Origin: Streptomyces sp. NBC_00557 | GTDB taxonomy: Bacteria > Actinomycetota > Actinomycetes > Streptomycetales > Streptomycetaceae | Length of the DNA: 64,000 bases | NCBI RefSeq assembly: GCF_036345995.1 | Contig: NZ_CP107796.1 | Span: 682,001-746,000 of the forward strand | Direction of reading: 5' to 3' | Shown: positions 1 to 11,185 of the stretch, piece after piece | How the letters are laid out: each line of letters starts with the position of its first letter | How positions within the stretch are numbered: the first letter of the stretch is position 1 | Program-made: the position numbers and the translations under genes | Notes under the pieces: model-generated | Told to the model about the DNA's origin: nothing | The model's input: only the letters and a program-made list of their open reading frames with translations | The model's database searches: none

Positions 1-255
1 GGATTCCCGGTCGGGGTGAAGTCGGGCCGTCTCCCATCGACTTGCCGGGACGGCAGGGCCCGCCGGACGTGCCGTCCGGACCCGGGGACGTCGCGCAGGG
101 CCAAGTGCCCCCTGCCGAGGGTGTCTTCGTCGGCGGGCCGGCTTCTTGACCCGGGCAGGCGAGGCACGCCCGCCCACACCCGTCAGCCTAGGCGCTGCGC
201 CGGGCGCCCGCAGTTCGGGAGCCCGGCGGCGGGCCCGGTCACTCGTCGCGTCCCG
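1..255. other. left-edge stretch with no supported gene
   Basis: I see no credible gene here. Reading frames are open on both strands only because of the high GC content; none has a recognisable product or a ribosome binding site with a sensible start. It lies downstream of the leftward decarboxylase gene and may hold the end of its transcript. Confidence 0.5.
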
Positions 256-1719
256 TCACGGGCGGGCGGTGACGCGCAGGGTCTTCAGCGTCGGGTCCGC
301 CGCGTCGGAGATGAGGAAGCCGTGCTCCACTCCGCTGCGCAGGAAGTCCAGCACCTCCGCGGTGATCACCTCGCCCGGTGCCACGACGGGCACGCCGGGC
401 GGATAGGGGCTGATCATCTCGGCGCAGATCCGGCCCACGGCCCGTTCGGCTGGCACCTGTTCGGCGGGCCCGAAGAACGCCTCGCGCGGCAGGACCGCCT
501 GCTCCAGTTCGAGCACCCGGGGCTCGGGCAGCCGCACCGGGGGCTGCCGTTCGATCGACCCGGCGTTCTCCACCAGGGACCGCAGGGCGTCGAGGAGGAC
601 CTTCTCGGTCTCGTCGTCGTCCGCGTGGGTGATGGAGGCGCTGATCCGGCAGCTGTCCGAGCCGCCCACGTCGACGTGCCGGTGCGTCCGCAGCCACTCG
701 GCCGCCTGCATGCCGCTGATGCCGAGGTCCCGGACGTCGATGACGATCTTCAGGGGGTCGAACTCGGCCGCCAGCCCCTCCTCGACGACCTCGCCGCCCA
801 TGACCCGCAGCCCCGGCAGTTCCCGCAGCTCGGCGCGGATGCGCTCGGCCCGGTGGAAGGCCCTGTCCAGCAGCTCGTGGCCCTGCTCCGCCATCTGCCG
901 CCGCCAGCCGTCCAGGGCGCCGTACACCAGGGAGGAGGCGCTGGTGGTGCCGAGCAGGTCCTCGCGCTGCTTGAGCACGTCCGGGGCCACCCGGTCGTGC
1001 TGGAGGTGGAAGACCGAGCTCTGCTCGATGGCACCGCCCATCTTGTGGACGCTGGTGACGACCAGGTCGGCGCCGGCGTCCATGCCCCAGGTCGGCAGGG
1101 CCGGGTGGAAGGGCAGATGGGCGCCCCAGGCCTCGTCCACGATGAGCGGTACGTCGTAGGCGTGACAGGCCTCGGCGACGCCCCGGATGTCGGCGCAGGT
1201 GCCCCAGTCGGTGGGCGTGATCAGCAGCATGCCCTTGGCGTCGGGGTGCTCGCGCAGCCGGTCGCGTACGTCGTCGGGCTCCGGCGGATGGGCCATGTGC
1301 CGTTCGGTGTCGAACTTCGGGTGGACCCAGATCGGCTCCACCCCGTTGATGATCACCGCCGCGATGACGGATTTGTGCGCGTTGCGGGAGAGCAGCAGCT
1401 TCTCCCCCGGGCCCGCGACCGCGAGCATCGCGGTCTTCACGGACAGGGAGCTGCCGCAGGTCGAGAAGAAGGCGTGCTCGGCGCCGACCGCGTCGGCCAT
1501 CAGCTCCTGCGCCTGCTCCAGCACCCCCTGGGACTCCCGGCGGTCGTCCAGGCCGTTGAGGGTCAGCACGTCCGAGCGGAAGACGTCGATGCCGAGGACG
1601 TCGGCGACCCGGGGGTCGGCGCCGCGGCCCTGCTTGTGACCGGGCGGTCCGAACACCACGTCGCCGCGGCGCCGGAACTCCTGGAGGGCCTCGAGTACGG
1701 GTGCGCGCGAGTGATCCAT
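256..1719 (-). CDS. Orn/Lys/Arg-type PLP-dependent decarboxylase
   Basis: A 487-residue fold-type I PLP enzyme of the ornithine/lysine/arginine decarboxylase family; it should decarboxylate a basic amino acid to a polyamine precursor in the cytosol. Visible features are an N-terminal FGPPGHKQGRG motif typical of the family, FFSTCGSSLS in the cofactor-binding part, an IVDEAWGAH aspartate motif, and SVHKMGGAIEQ, whose Lys226 should form the PLP Schiff base. The C-terminal part (about residues 370-487) carries ISPYPPGVPVVAPGE, also typical of the group. The ATG at 1719 has GAAGAGGA about 7 bases upstream; the frame stays open above it but without family similarity. Substrate cannot be assigned from sequence. 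It is the last gene of a leftward run and is separated from the next gene by a strong terminator. Confidence 0.87.
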   Translation of the reverse strand: MDHSRAPVLEALQEFRRRGDVVFGPPGHKQGRGADPRVADVLGIDVFRSDVLTLNGLDDRRESQGVLEQAQELMADAVGAEHAFFSTCGSSLSVKTAMLAVAGPGEKLLLSRNAHKSVIAAVIINGVEPIWVHPKFDTERHMAHPPEPDDVRDRLREHPDAKGMLLITPTDWGTCADIRGVAEACHAYDVPLIVDEAWGAHLPFHPALPTWGMDAGADLVVTSVHKMGGAIEQSSVFHLQHDRVAPDVLKQREDLLGTTSASSLVYGALDGWRRQMAEQGHELLDRAFHRAERIRAELRELPGLRVMGGEVVEEGLAAEFDPLKIVIDVRDLGISGMQAAEWLRTHRHVDVGGSDSCRISASITHADDDETEKVLLDALRSLVENAGSIERQPPVRLPEPRVLELEQAVLPREAFFGPAEQVPAERAVGRICAEMISPYPPGVPVVAPGEVITAEVLDFLRSGVEHGFLISDAADPTLKTLRVTARP

Positions 1720-1789
1720 GCGTGTCCTCTTCTTCCCGCTTGTTCGCCGGCTTCCGCCGGTGCTGCGTGTGCCGTCCCCGCAGGCATGC

Positions 1790-1826
1790 GGAGGGTGCGG
1801 CCCCGTCCGCACGGGCCGCACCCTCC
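1790..1826 (-). terminator. strong hairpin terminator
   Basis: A perfect 14-bp inverted repeat (GGAGGGTGCGGCCC and its complement) closes a 9-base loop. It sits between the end of the discoidin/beta-helix gene and the start of the decarboxylase gene, both leftward, so it should end the former transcript. There is no U-tract, as is usual in Streptomyces. Confidence 0.8.
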
Positions 1827-1879
1827 GTGTTGCACCCGGCGCGCGGTCGAAACCCCGCGGGCCGCTGTTCAGCGCCTGA

Positions 1880-4045
<2,166 letters not shown>

Positions 4046-4178
4046 CTGGCGGCTCCCGGGGAATACGAGACCAACGACCCGGTCTCTGGGCTTAGTTCAG
4101 GTTTTGATTTAAGTGGTGAGGCAAGCGGACGGCAAGCCTTCGGGAGCCGAAAACCTCAAGAGCCGCCGGGCCCGGGCC

Positions 4179-5534
4179 TCAGAACCGCAGCCCGTGTCCC
4201 CGGCCGAGCACCAGATGCGGGTCGTGGCGCCGTTTGGCCTCGGCGAAGGCGCCCCAGCGGCGGCCGTAGTGGTCCCGCCAGTCGGCGTCCGTCATGGGCA
4301 GCGCGTTGACGGGATAGGCGACCGCGCCCCGGGACCGGGCGAGCCGGTACGCGGCGCGGTTGGCGGCCACCATCGCCGCGACCGTCTCGGGGCGGCCGGG
4401 CGGAGCGGTGCGCAACAGGGCGAACAGATACAGGACTTCACCGGACGGACGGCTGAACAGGGGCGCCCGCAGCCGGCTGGACAGCAGCGGGTACAGCAGG
4501 ACGAGGCCTCGGTCGCGCAGGTCGCGGAAGCCCGGGTCGGCGACGACGGCGCGGACGACGGACTCGGCGCCGTCGTGCGGGAGAAGGAGATTCAGCCAGG
4601 GGTGCGGATGCAGCCACTCCCCCGTCTCCCGCAGCACCTCCTCGTCGGTGTCCACACGATGGGCGAACTCGCCGTAGGCCAGGTCCTCCGCCTCCACGGC
4701 GGCGGGGTCGTGCGCGAGTCCGTCGAGGAGGGCCGCGTCGTCGGGCGGGCGGCTACCGTCGTGCGGCGCGACGGCCTCGATCATGTAGCGCCGGCCCGCG
4801 TCGTCGGCGAGCCGGACCTGCCCCTCCAGATAGGCGAAGCGCTGCTCCTCGGCCAGCCGCCGCTGGTCGGCGAGGCAGCGGGTGAGGCCGGCGTAGTACA
4901 GGCAGTAGCGGCGGACGCGGGCGGGGGCGGGGACCAGGCGCAGACGTGCGGACACGATGACGGCGCACTGGCCGAGCCCGGCGAGCACGGCGTGGAACAG
5001 GCCGGGGTCCCGGCCGGGAGAGCAGACCCGGTGCTCGCCCGACCCGGTCACCACCTCCAGTTCCAGCACCTGGTCGGCGACCAGGCCGTGCCGGTGGCCG
5101 GCGCCGCCGAGTCCGCCCGCCGACAGCACACCGCCGACGGCCGCGCCGAGGTAGTCGGTCAGCACCGGCGGGGTGCGGCCGTACGGCAGGGTGGCGGCCA
5201 GCACCTCCCGCCACAGGGCGCCCGCCTCCACGGTGACCTGGTCGTCCGTCACGGCGCCGATCCGGTTCAGCGCCCGCAGGTCCAGCACGATTCCGCCGCC
5301 CGCCTGCCCCTGGCCGTACAGCGAGTGGCCGCCTCCGCGCACGCCCACCGGGATGCCGCGGGGTCCGGCGAAGCGCAGCAGCCGCCCGATCTCGGCGGCG
5401 GAGCGCGGGCGCAGGACGCCGAGCGGCGTCTCCCGCACGATGTGCCCGAAGTCCTGCGCGCACGCGCCCAGGATCTCCGGGCGGGTGTCCAGGGCGGGGC
5501 CGAAGCGGGCGGTGAGCTCGTGGGCCAGGGTCAT
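4179..5534 (-). CDS. FAD-linked oxidase, cytokinin-dehydrogenase/BBE-like
   Basis: A 451-residue FAD_binding_4 (VAO/PCMH family) oxidase. The RGGGHSLYGQGQ motif contains His70, in the position of the residue that binds FAD covalently in cytokinin dehydrogenases, and it is followed by GGGIVLDLRAL. AGGLGGAGHRHGLVADQVL continues the FAD domain. The C-terminus (DWRDHYGRRWGAFAEAKRRH, then DPHLVLGRGHGLRF) matches the cytokinin-dehydrogenase-like tail. No signal peptide is evident, so it is probably cytosolic. The ATG at 5534 opens directly on the family N-terminus. The substrate is unknown; adenine-derived cytokinins are possible but not shown. It lies downstream of a broken inositol phosphatase remnant on the same strand. 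Confidence 0.82.
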   Translation of the reverse strand: MTLAHELTARFGPALDTRPEILGACAQDFGHIVRETPLGVLRPRSAAEIGRLLRFAGPRGIPVGVRGGGHSLYGQGQAGGGIVLDLRALNRIGAVTDDQVTVEAGALWREVLAATLPYGRTPPVLTDYLGAAVGGVLSAGGLGGAGHRHGLVADQVLELEVVTGSGEHRVCSPGRDPGLFHAVLAGLGQCAVIVSARLRLVPAPARVRRYCLYYAGLTRCLADQRRLAEEQRFAYLEGQVRLADDAGRRYMIEAVAPHDGSRPPDDAALLDGLAHDPAAVEAEDLAYGEFAHRVDTDEEVLRETGEWLHPHPWLNLLLPHDGAESVVRAVVADPGFRDLRDRGLVLLYPLLSSRLRAPLFSRPSGEVLYLFALLRTAPPGRPETVAAMVAANRAAYRLARSRGAVAYPVNALPMTDADWRDHYGRRWGAFAEAKRRHDPHLVLGRGHGLRF

Positions 5535-5577
5535 GCGGGCATCACACCAGACGGCCCGGCGGGCGTCGAGGACGCCG

Positions 5578-5790
5578 TCAACCGGCCTGGTGCGTCTGGC
5601 ACTTGACGAGGTCCAGCAGGGCTGCGCGGGTCCCGGCGTGGGCCGCCGCGACGAGGCCGTTCGCACCGCCGAGCACGGGTTCGCCGTGCAGGCCGGTCAC
5701 CGTGCAGCCGGCCGCCCGGCACAGGGCGGTCCCGGCCGCGAAGTGCACGCTGTCGCGCAGGTCGCCGTCGGTCGCCGCCCGCTCTGCTGG
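5578..5790 (-). pseudogene. C-terminal remnant of an inositol-monophosphatase family gene
   Basis: Read leftward, this stretch encodes about 65 residues ending at a TGA, including DLRDSVHFAAGTALCRAAG, GEPVLGGANGLVAAAHAG and TRAALLDLV. These match the last third of inositol monophosphatase/bisphosphate nucleotidase proteins (the WD-x-AAG helix and the LVAGN-x-x-L end). The family WD is replaced by DS. The frame has no start or family similarity above about 5790, so the metal-binding N-terminal two thirds is missing. I read it as a decayed gene fragment. Confidence 0.55.
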
Positions 5791-5922
5791 GGAGTCGCTT
5801 GGTGCCGGGGTTCCGAAGGGCCGGTCGCACGGAACGATCCGGCCCCGGCGGCCGCCCCGGCAATGGACTCCCGTGCCCCGCCTCTTGCACTTTCACGCCC
5901 GCGTCCGGCTCGGCGCCCGGTG
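5791..5922. other. intergenic, nothing recognised
   Basis: Together with the adjoining remnant this is a 388-base space between two leftward flavin enzymes. Nothing beyond the phosphatase fragment is recognisable; the upstream part of that gene seems to have been lost at about 5790. Confidence 0.4.
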
Positions 5923-7101
5923 TCAGGGCCGCTCGGGCGGGGCCGCGGGCAGCGGGCTGTCCCAGGCCAGTTGGCGGATCAGCGCCTCGTCCGGCTCCAT
6001 GGGGCGGGACACGGCGGGAGCCGGGCGGGACGGGCTGCGCGTGCCGCGGGACAGGCCGCCGCTGACGGTGATGTTGTGCTCCACCCGGGGGCGTCGGTGC
6101 CGTTCGTACGCGGCGAACGCGGACGCGGCGTCGGGCAGGTCGCGCAGCGCCTTGGCGAGGACGACGGCGTCCTCCAGGGCCATCGAGGCGCCCTGGCCGG
6201 TCGCCGGGGAGGCCGCGTGGGCGGCGTCGCCGATGAGCAGGGTGCGCCCCCTGTGCCACAGCGCGCCGAGCGGCATCTCGGTGGCGTTGGTGACCATGAC
6301 GGCACCCTCGGAGGCGGCGACGACGTCCGCGGCGGGCGCGCAGTCCTTGTGCAGCAGCGGCAGCAGCTCCTCGCGCCAGGCGGCATGGTGCGGGGAGCCG
6401 CCGGCGGGCAGCGCCTCGGTGCTCACGCGGGCGAACCAGTACGTCTGCCCGGCGGGCGACGCCGCGTACCCGAAGGTGGTCTCGGCGCCCCGGACGAAGG
6501 TGATCACGCCGGTGCCGTCGGCGACGGTGCCGCCCGAGTAGCCGTAGAAGATCCGCTGGCCCGCGTACGCGGGCCGCGCGCCGGGCGCGAGGATGCGCCG
6601 CACCGTGGAGTTCAGGCCGTCGGCGCCGAGCAGGAGGTCGGCGTGGGCGGTGCCGCCGTCGGCGAACCGGGCGGTGACGCCGTGCGGGCCGTCCGTGACG
6701 CCGGTCAGCCGGGCACCGTGGCGCACCCGGATGCCTCGCCGGGCCGCCTCGCCCTGCAGGGCCGCGTTCAGCTCGCCGCGGCGCAGACAGCGGTAGCGCA
6801 GTGCGGGGTCGGCGACCTCGCCGAGCGGTGCGTGCGTCAGCTCGGTGCCGTCGCCGTCGAGCAGCCGCAGCGAAGTCAGCGGAAAACCGACGGCGGTGAC
6901 GGCGTCCGCGGCGTCGAGCTGGGCGAGGGCGCGCATGCCGTTGCTCGCCAGGGTCAGGAACGCCCCGATGTCCTCGGCGGAGTCGGGGTGCGCCTCGTAC
7001 ACCGTGACGTCGTATCCGGCCTTGTGCAGCCCGAGCGCGGCCGCGGTCCCCGCGATGCCGCCGCCGATCACCAGTACCCTCGTCGCGCCCGTCCCGCTCA
7101 A
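5923..7101 (-). CDS. FAD-dependent aromatic-ring-type monooxygenase
   Basis: A 392-residue class A flavoprotein monooxygenase (PHBH/UbiH fold). It shows the dinucleotide-binding motif VLVIGGGIAGTAAALGL at the N-terminus, the central DG motif (LLLGADGLNSTVRR), and the GD motif LLIGDAAHAASPATGQGASM that binds the FAD ribityl and NADPH. The start is taken as TTG at 7101, because GAGGAG lies 6 bases upstream and no ATG or GTG precedes the Rossmann motif closely. It should hydroxylate or epoxidise a small aromatic or polycyclic substrate in the cytosol; the substrate is unknown. It is divergent from the Ppx/GppA gene across a 327-base gap, so the two may share a control region. No biosynthetic cluster surrounds it. 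Confidence 0.86.
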   Translation of the reverse strand: MSGTGATRVLVIGGGIAGTAAALGLHKAGYDVTVYEAHPDSAEDIGAFLTLASNGMRALAQLDAADAVTAVGFPLTSLRLLDGDGTELTHAPLGEVADPALRYRCLRRGELNAALQGEAARRGIRVRHGARLTGVTDGPHGVTARFADGGTAHADLLLGADGLNSTVRRILAPGARPAYAGQRIFYGYSGGTVADGTGVITFVRGAETTFGYAASPAGQTYWFARVSTEALPAGGSPHHAAWREELLPLLHKDCAPAADVVAASEGAVMVTNATEMPLGALWHRGRTLLIGDAAHAASPATGQGASMALEDAVVLAKALRDLPDAASAFAAYERHRRPRVEHNITVSGGLSRGTRSPSRPAPAVSRPMEPDEALIRQLAWDSPLPAAPPERP

Positions 7102-7428
7102 CTGCCGCTCCTCGCGCCGACCACGGCCGTCCCCGTCCGGCCCTGTCCATCCGGTCGTTGCCCATCTAAGGGCAGCGGCGGGCCCGGCGGCGGGGTGGGG
7201 GCCGAGATCCGGACAGGGTACGGGCAGGCACCGAGGGCGCCGGGTGGAGAACCGACGTTCGCGGTGTCGCGGGGGAGTCCGGCAGGGCCGGGAAAGCGTC
7301 CCGGCCCCTGCGCGGCTCGCCGCCGGACCGCCGCGTTCCGCCCCTCGGGCGCATGGCACAGGGGTGCGGTGCGCAGGCGCGCCCCCCGTGCGACGGGTGA
7401 TCGCCGGTGGATTGGGTACTTCCCGGCC
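7102..7428. other. divergent intergenic region
   Basis: A 327-base spacer between the leftward monooxygenase and the rightward Ppx/GppA gene. It must contain both promoters. I see no convincing operator or hairpin in it. Confidence 0.4.
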
Positions 7429-8436
7429 ATGCGGGTGAGTGTGCTGGATGCCGGATCGAACACGGTGAGACTGGTGATCGCGGACGTGGAGGGGGGCGTT
7501 CCGTTGCCGGTGCACACCGTCAAGTGGAAGCTGCGCCTGTCCGAACACGTCGGTCCGGACGGCACCATCGCCGACGAGGCGGTCGAGGCGCTGGTGAAGG
7601 CGGTGGCCGCGGCGGGGGCGACCGCCCGGCGCTGGCATGCCTCGGGGCCCATGGCCTTCGCCACCGCCGTGGTGCGCGCGGCCCCGAACCGGCAGGAGCT
7701 GCTGCGCCGGGTGGCGGCCGGAACCGGGGTCCGCATGTGCACCCTGCCGGGTGAGACCGAGGCGGAGCTGACGTTCCTGGCCGCCCGGCGCTGGCTCGGC
7801 TGGCACGCCGGCCCGCTCGCGGTGCTCGACATCGGCGGCGGTTCGCTGGAGGTGGCCTTCGGCCGGGGCCGGCTGCCCGACTTCGCCGCGTCCCTGCCGC
7901 TCGGCGCGCGGCGGCTCACCCAGGAGTACTTCGGCGCCCAGGACCCGCCGCAGCGGGAGGAGTTGAAGGAGCTGCGCCGCCGCATCCGCCACGAGCTGCG
8001 GGACGTGGCCTCGCGGATCCGCTGGGAGCGGCCGCGCACCGCCGCGGTCACCTCCCGTACGTTCCAGCAGCTCGGCCGGCTGTGCGGGGCGGCGCCGGGG
8101 CGGTACGGCCCGTTCGTGCGGCGGGAGATGCGCTGCCGGGACCTGCGCGAGGCGGTCCGCCAGCTCGCCGCGCTGCCCGCCGCCGAGCGGGCCCAGCTGC
8201 CGGGGATCTCCGCGCCGCGCGCCGAGCAGAGCCTGGCCGGAGCGGTCGTCGGGCACACGGCGCTGAAGCTCATGGGGCTGCGCGGGGCCGTGGTCTGCCC
8301 CTGGGCGATCCGCGAAGGCGTGCTGCTGCGGTACATCGAGGACGGCGCCGACTGGTGGACGGACATCACCGAGGCCACCGACCCGACGGCACCGCCCGCA
8401 CCGGCGCCCCTCCGCATAGCGATCCCACCGGCCTGA
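7429..8436 (+). CDS. Ppx/GppA family phosphatase (exopolyphosphatase-like)
   Basis: A 335-residue member of the ASKHA-fold Ppx/GppA family, acting on polyphosphate or (p)ppGpp in the cytosol. The phosphate-1 loop VLDAGSNTVRLVI lies at the N-terminus, and the second phosphate loop LDIGGGSLEVAFG begins at Asp134. GETEAELTF carries the expected glutamates and GISAPRAEQSLAGA the family's late conserved region. The length fits the short actinobacterial Ppx type without the C-terminal HD domain. The ATG at 7429 starts straight on the fold, with no clear Shine-Dalgarno sequence, so a leaderless transcript is possible. A very strong terminator follows the stop. Confidence 0.88.
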   Translation: MRVSVLDAGSNTVRLVIADVEGGVPLPVHTVKWKLRLSEHVGPDGTIADEAVEALVKAVAAAGATARRWHASGPMAFATAVVRAAPNRQELLRRVAAGTGVRMCTLPGETEAELTFLAARRWLGWHAGPLAVLDIGGGSLEVAFGRGRLPDFAASLPLGARRLTQEYFGAQDPPQREELKELRRRIRHELRDVASRIRWERPRTAAVTSRTFQQLGRLCGAAPGRYGPFVRREMRCRDLREAVRQLAALPAAERAQLPGISAPRAEQSLAGAVVGHTALKLMGLRGAVVCPWAIREGVLLRYIEDGADWWTDITEATDPTAPPAPAPLRIAIPPA

Positions 8437-8452
8437 CGGACCATCAGCAGCA

Positions 8453-8497
8453 GCCCGGCGGGGGCCGCCGACGTCTTCGCGGCGGCCCCCGCCGGGC
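8453..8497 (+). terminator. 18-bp perfect hairpin terminator
   Basis: A perfect 18-bp inverted repeat (GCCCGGCGGGGGCCGCCG and its complement) with a 9-base loop lies 16 bases after the Ppx/GppA stop codon. It isolates that gene from the ABC transporter operon downstream. Confidence 0.85.
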
Positions 8498-8607
8498 GGA
8501 TCACCCGTCCGCAGAAGCCGCCGGGCGAAGCTCCCGGAACAACAGCCCCCGGAACGACACGCCTCCATCTGTAGCGATCATGACAAATGCCGGGTAGGCA
8601 TGCCCCT

Positions 8608-9576
8608 ATGCCTTTACGTCGACCACGATCGGGAACCACACGGCTCGCCGCGCTCGTCGCCGCCGCGGCGCTGCTCCTCGCGGGCTGCGACAGCGGCGGC
8701 ACCGCGCACTCCAGTGACGGACGGACGCGGCTGACCGTAGCGGCGCTGCCCCTCGCCGACTCCGCCGCCCTCTATCTGGCCCGCGACCGCGGGCTGTTCG
8801 CCAAGGAGGGCCTGGACGTGCGGATCCAGCCCGTGCAGCAGAGCATCCAGGCGCTGCCCGCGCTGCTCAGGGGCCAGGTGAACGTGATCGCGAGCGCCAA
8901 CTACGTCACCTACTTCCAGGCGTACGAGAAGGGCACCCTGGACCTGCGCATCCTCGCCGAAGGCGTCCGGATCGTCCCGCACATGATGGACATCCTCGTG
9001 CCCAAGGACTCCCCGCTGAAGTCCCCCGCGGACCTGGCGGGCAAGAAGGTCGCCGTCGCCGTCCTCAACAACATCCAGTCGCTGACCCTGAACGCGATCC
9101 TCGACGCCCGGCACGCCGGACGGCCCGTCTACCGGCAGATCCTCTTCCCGCAGATGGGCCCCGCCCTGCAGAAGGGCCAGGTGGACGCGGCCCACGTGGT
9201 CGAGCCCTTCGACACCGCCGTCCAGGGCGAGCTCGGTGCCCGGGTGCTGCTGGACGGCGGGTCGGGGCCCGCGCGCGGCCTTCCCGCCAGCGGATACGTC
9301 ACCACGGCCGGCTTCGTGAAGAAGAACCCGAAGGCCGCCGCGGGCTTCCGGCGCGCCGTCGAGGCGGCCTCCAGGCTCGCCGCCGGCGATCCGGCGGCGG
9401 TCCGCGCCGAGCTGCCCAAGTACGCCCGTGTGACCGCGGACCAGTCCGGGTCGATCCATCTGCCGGGCTACCCGCCGACCGCCGACCCGTCCGCACTGCA
9501 CCGGCTCATCCGGCTGATGCGCGCTCAGGGCATGCTGAAGAAGGACATCGATCCGGCTCCGCTGCTGGTGAAATGA
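8608..9576 (+). CDS. ABC transporter substrate-binding lipoprotein, NMT1/SsuA type
   Basis: A 322-residue solute-binding protein of the nitrate/sulfonate/taurine/thiamine-precursor class. The signal peptide ends in the lipobox LLLAGC, so the mature protein should be anchored by Cys to the outer face of the membrane. The family start VAALPLADSAALYLARDRGL, then FAKEGLDV, is typical of NMT1/SsuA proteins. The ATG at 8608 is preferred over the one at 8587, which adds an unlikely acidic-free leader; neither has a good Shine-Dalgarno sequence. It heads a tight operon with two permeases, a ThDP enzyme and an ATPase. The ligand cannot be read from sequence, but the enzyme in the operon suggests a 2-oxo acid or aromatic acid rather than a sulfonate. 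Confidence 0.88.
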   Translation: MPLRRPRSGTTRLAALVAAAALLLAGCDSGGTAHSSDGRTRLTVAALPLADSAALYLARDRGLFAKEGLDVRIQPVQQSIQALPALLRGQVNVIASANYVTYFQAYEKGTLDLRILAEGVRIVPHMMDILVPKDSPLKSPADLAGKKVAVAVLNNIQSLTLNAILDARHAGRPVYRQILFPQMGPALQKGQVDAAHVVEPFDTAVQGELGARVLLDGGSGPARGLPASGYVTTAGFVKKNPKAAAGFRRAVEAASRLAAGDPAAVRAELPKYARVTADQSGSIHLPGYPPTADPSALHRLIRLMRAQGMLKKDIDPAPLLVK

Positions 9577-10358
9577 CACGACGTCAGGAAGTGTTCCTCG
9601 GCCTGCTCGGCGCGGCGGGCGCGTTCGGGCTCTGCGAGGCGGTCGCCCGGGCCGGGATCGTACGGCGCAGTTATCTGCCGCCCGCCTCCGAGGTCGTCGC
9701 CCGGGCCGCCCGGTTGGCCGGTGATGCGGATTTCCTCGACGGGGTGGGGGTGACCCTGCGCGCGTGGGCGCTGGGCCTCGGGCTCGCCTGCGCGATCGCC
9801 GTGCCGCTGGGGCTGCTGCTGGGCTCGGTGCCGGTCGTGGAGGCCGCCGTACGCGCGGTGATCGAGTTCCTGCGCCCGCTGCCGTCCGTCGCGCTGATCC
9901 CGCTGGTGTCGCTGCTGCTCGGCTCCGGCGCCCGGACCGAGGTGACGCTCATCGCGTACGCCTCGCTGTGGCCCGTGCTGTTCAACACCCTCTACGGCCT
10001 CGGTGAGACGGACCCGCTGGCCAAGGACACGCTGCGCGCGTTCGGGTTCGGGCGGCTCGCGGTGCTGCTGCGGGTGGAGTTGCCGGCGACGGCCCCGTTC
10101 ATCGCCGCCGGCGTGCGGATCTCGGCCGCGGTGGCCCTGATCCTGGCCGTGGCGACGGAGATCCTCTCCGGTTTCGGCCAGGGCCTCGGCATCTTCATCG
10201 CCCAGGCCCAGACGGAGACGGACGGCACCCGGGACGTGCTGGCCGGAGTGGTGTGGGCGGGTGCCCTCGGACTGGTGATCAACGGCGTCCTGGTCGGCGC
10301 CGAACGGCGGTTGTTCGCCTGGGCCCAGGAACCCCGCCCCGAGCGGAGCCGGCCATGA
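9573..10358 (+). CDS. ABC transporter permease, SsuC/TauC type
   Basis: A 261-residue BPD_transp_1 permease with about six hydrophobic segments. The cytoplasmic EAA-like loop lies around residues 150-170 (KDTLRAFGFGRLAVLLRVEL), where it should contact the ATPase. The start codon overlaps the stop of the binding-protein gene by four bases (ATGA), so translation is coupled. With the second permease it would form the heterodimeric channel. It has the family motif FLRPLPSVALIPLVSLLLG. Confidence 0.9.
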   Translation: MTRRQEVFLGLLGAAGAFGLCEAVARAGIVRRSYLPPASEVVARAARLAGDADFLDGVGVTLRAWALGLGLACAIAVPLGLLLGSVPVVEAAVRAVIEFLRPLPSVALIPLVSLLLGSGARTEVTLIAYASLWPVLFNTLYGLGETDPLAKDTLRAFGFGRLAVLLRVELPATAPFIAAGVRISAAVALILAVATEILSGFGQGLGIFIAQAQTETDGTRDVLAGVVWAGALGLVINGVLVGAERRLFAWAQEPRPERSRP

Positions 10359-11185
10359 CACGGACACACGGGGACGCGTCCAGGCCACCCCGCGCCACCG
10401 CCGTCCCCTTCCTGCTGCGCTGGACGGTCCTCCTCGTCGCCGTCGCCTGCTGGGAGCTGGCCGCCCGTGCGCAAGGCAGCGTCTACTTCCCGCCGCCGCT
10501 CAGGATCGCCCGGCACGCCCGCGCCCTGTGGTTCTCCGGGCCCGCAGGTCATCTGTTCCTCACGCCGGCCGCCGTCGACACCATCCTGCCGAGCCTCGGC
10601 CGGATGACGGCGGGGTTCGCGCTCGCCGCCGTCGCCGGGACCGCCCTCGGGACCGCGGTGGGCCGCTCGCGGCGGGCGTACGCGCTGTGCAACCCGGTGC
10701 TCCAGTTCGCGCGTGCCGTGCCGCCGCCCGCGCTGGTGCCGGTGTTCGTGGTCGTCTTCGACTTCGGCACCCCCATGCAGGTGGCGTCGATCGTGTTCAG
10801 CGCCGTATGGCCGGTGCTGATCAACTCGGCCGAGGGCGCCCGGGCCACCGACCCGCTGCGGCTGGAGGCGGCGGCGGTGCTGCGGCTGACGGCGCCCGAA
10901 CGGCTGTGGTTCCTGATCCTGCCCTCCGCGCTGCCCCGGATCTTCGCGGGGCTCCGGCTCAGCCTGTCGCTGTGCCTCGTCCTGATGGTCTTCTCCGAGC
11001 TGCTGCCGGGCAGCGACAACGGCATCGGCTTCACGCTCACCGACGCCCAGACGCGCTCCGACCTGCTCACCGTGTGGGCCGCGCTGCTGCTGCTCGGTGC
11101 GCTCGGGTATCTCCTCAACACCACGCTGCTGGCGGTCGAGAAGCGGCTCGTCGGCACCCGGACGTCCGCGGGGAGGACGGCATGA
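10355..11185 (+). CDS. ABC transporter permease, second subunit
   Basis: A 276-residue BPD_transp_1 permease, paralogous to the preceding gene, with an ATGA overlap to it. It has the corresponding channel motif FARAVPPPALVPVFVVVFDF and the EAA-like loop EAAAVLRLTAPERLWFLILP. Having two different permease genes is less usual for SsuABC-type importers, which normally use one gene as a homodimer. Its stop codon overlaps the start of the ThDP enzyme gene. Confidence 0.9.
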   Translation: MTRTHGDASRPPRATAVPFLLRWTVLLVAVACWELAARAQGSVYFPPPLRIARHARALWFSGPAGHLFLTPAAVDTILPSLGRMTAGFALAAVAGTALGTAVGRSRRAYALCNPVLQFARAVPPPALVPVFVVVFDFGTPMQVASIVFSAVWPVLINSAEGARATDPLRLEAAAVLRLTAPERLWFLILPSALPRIFAGLRLSLSLCLVLMVFSELLPGSDNGIGFTLTDAQTRSDLLTVWAALLLLGALGYLLNTTLLAVEKRLVGTRTSAGRTA

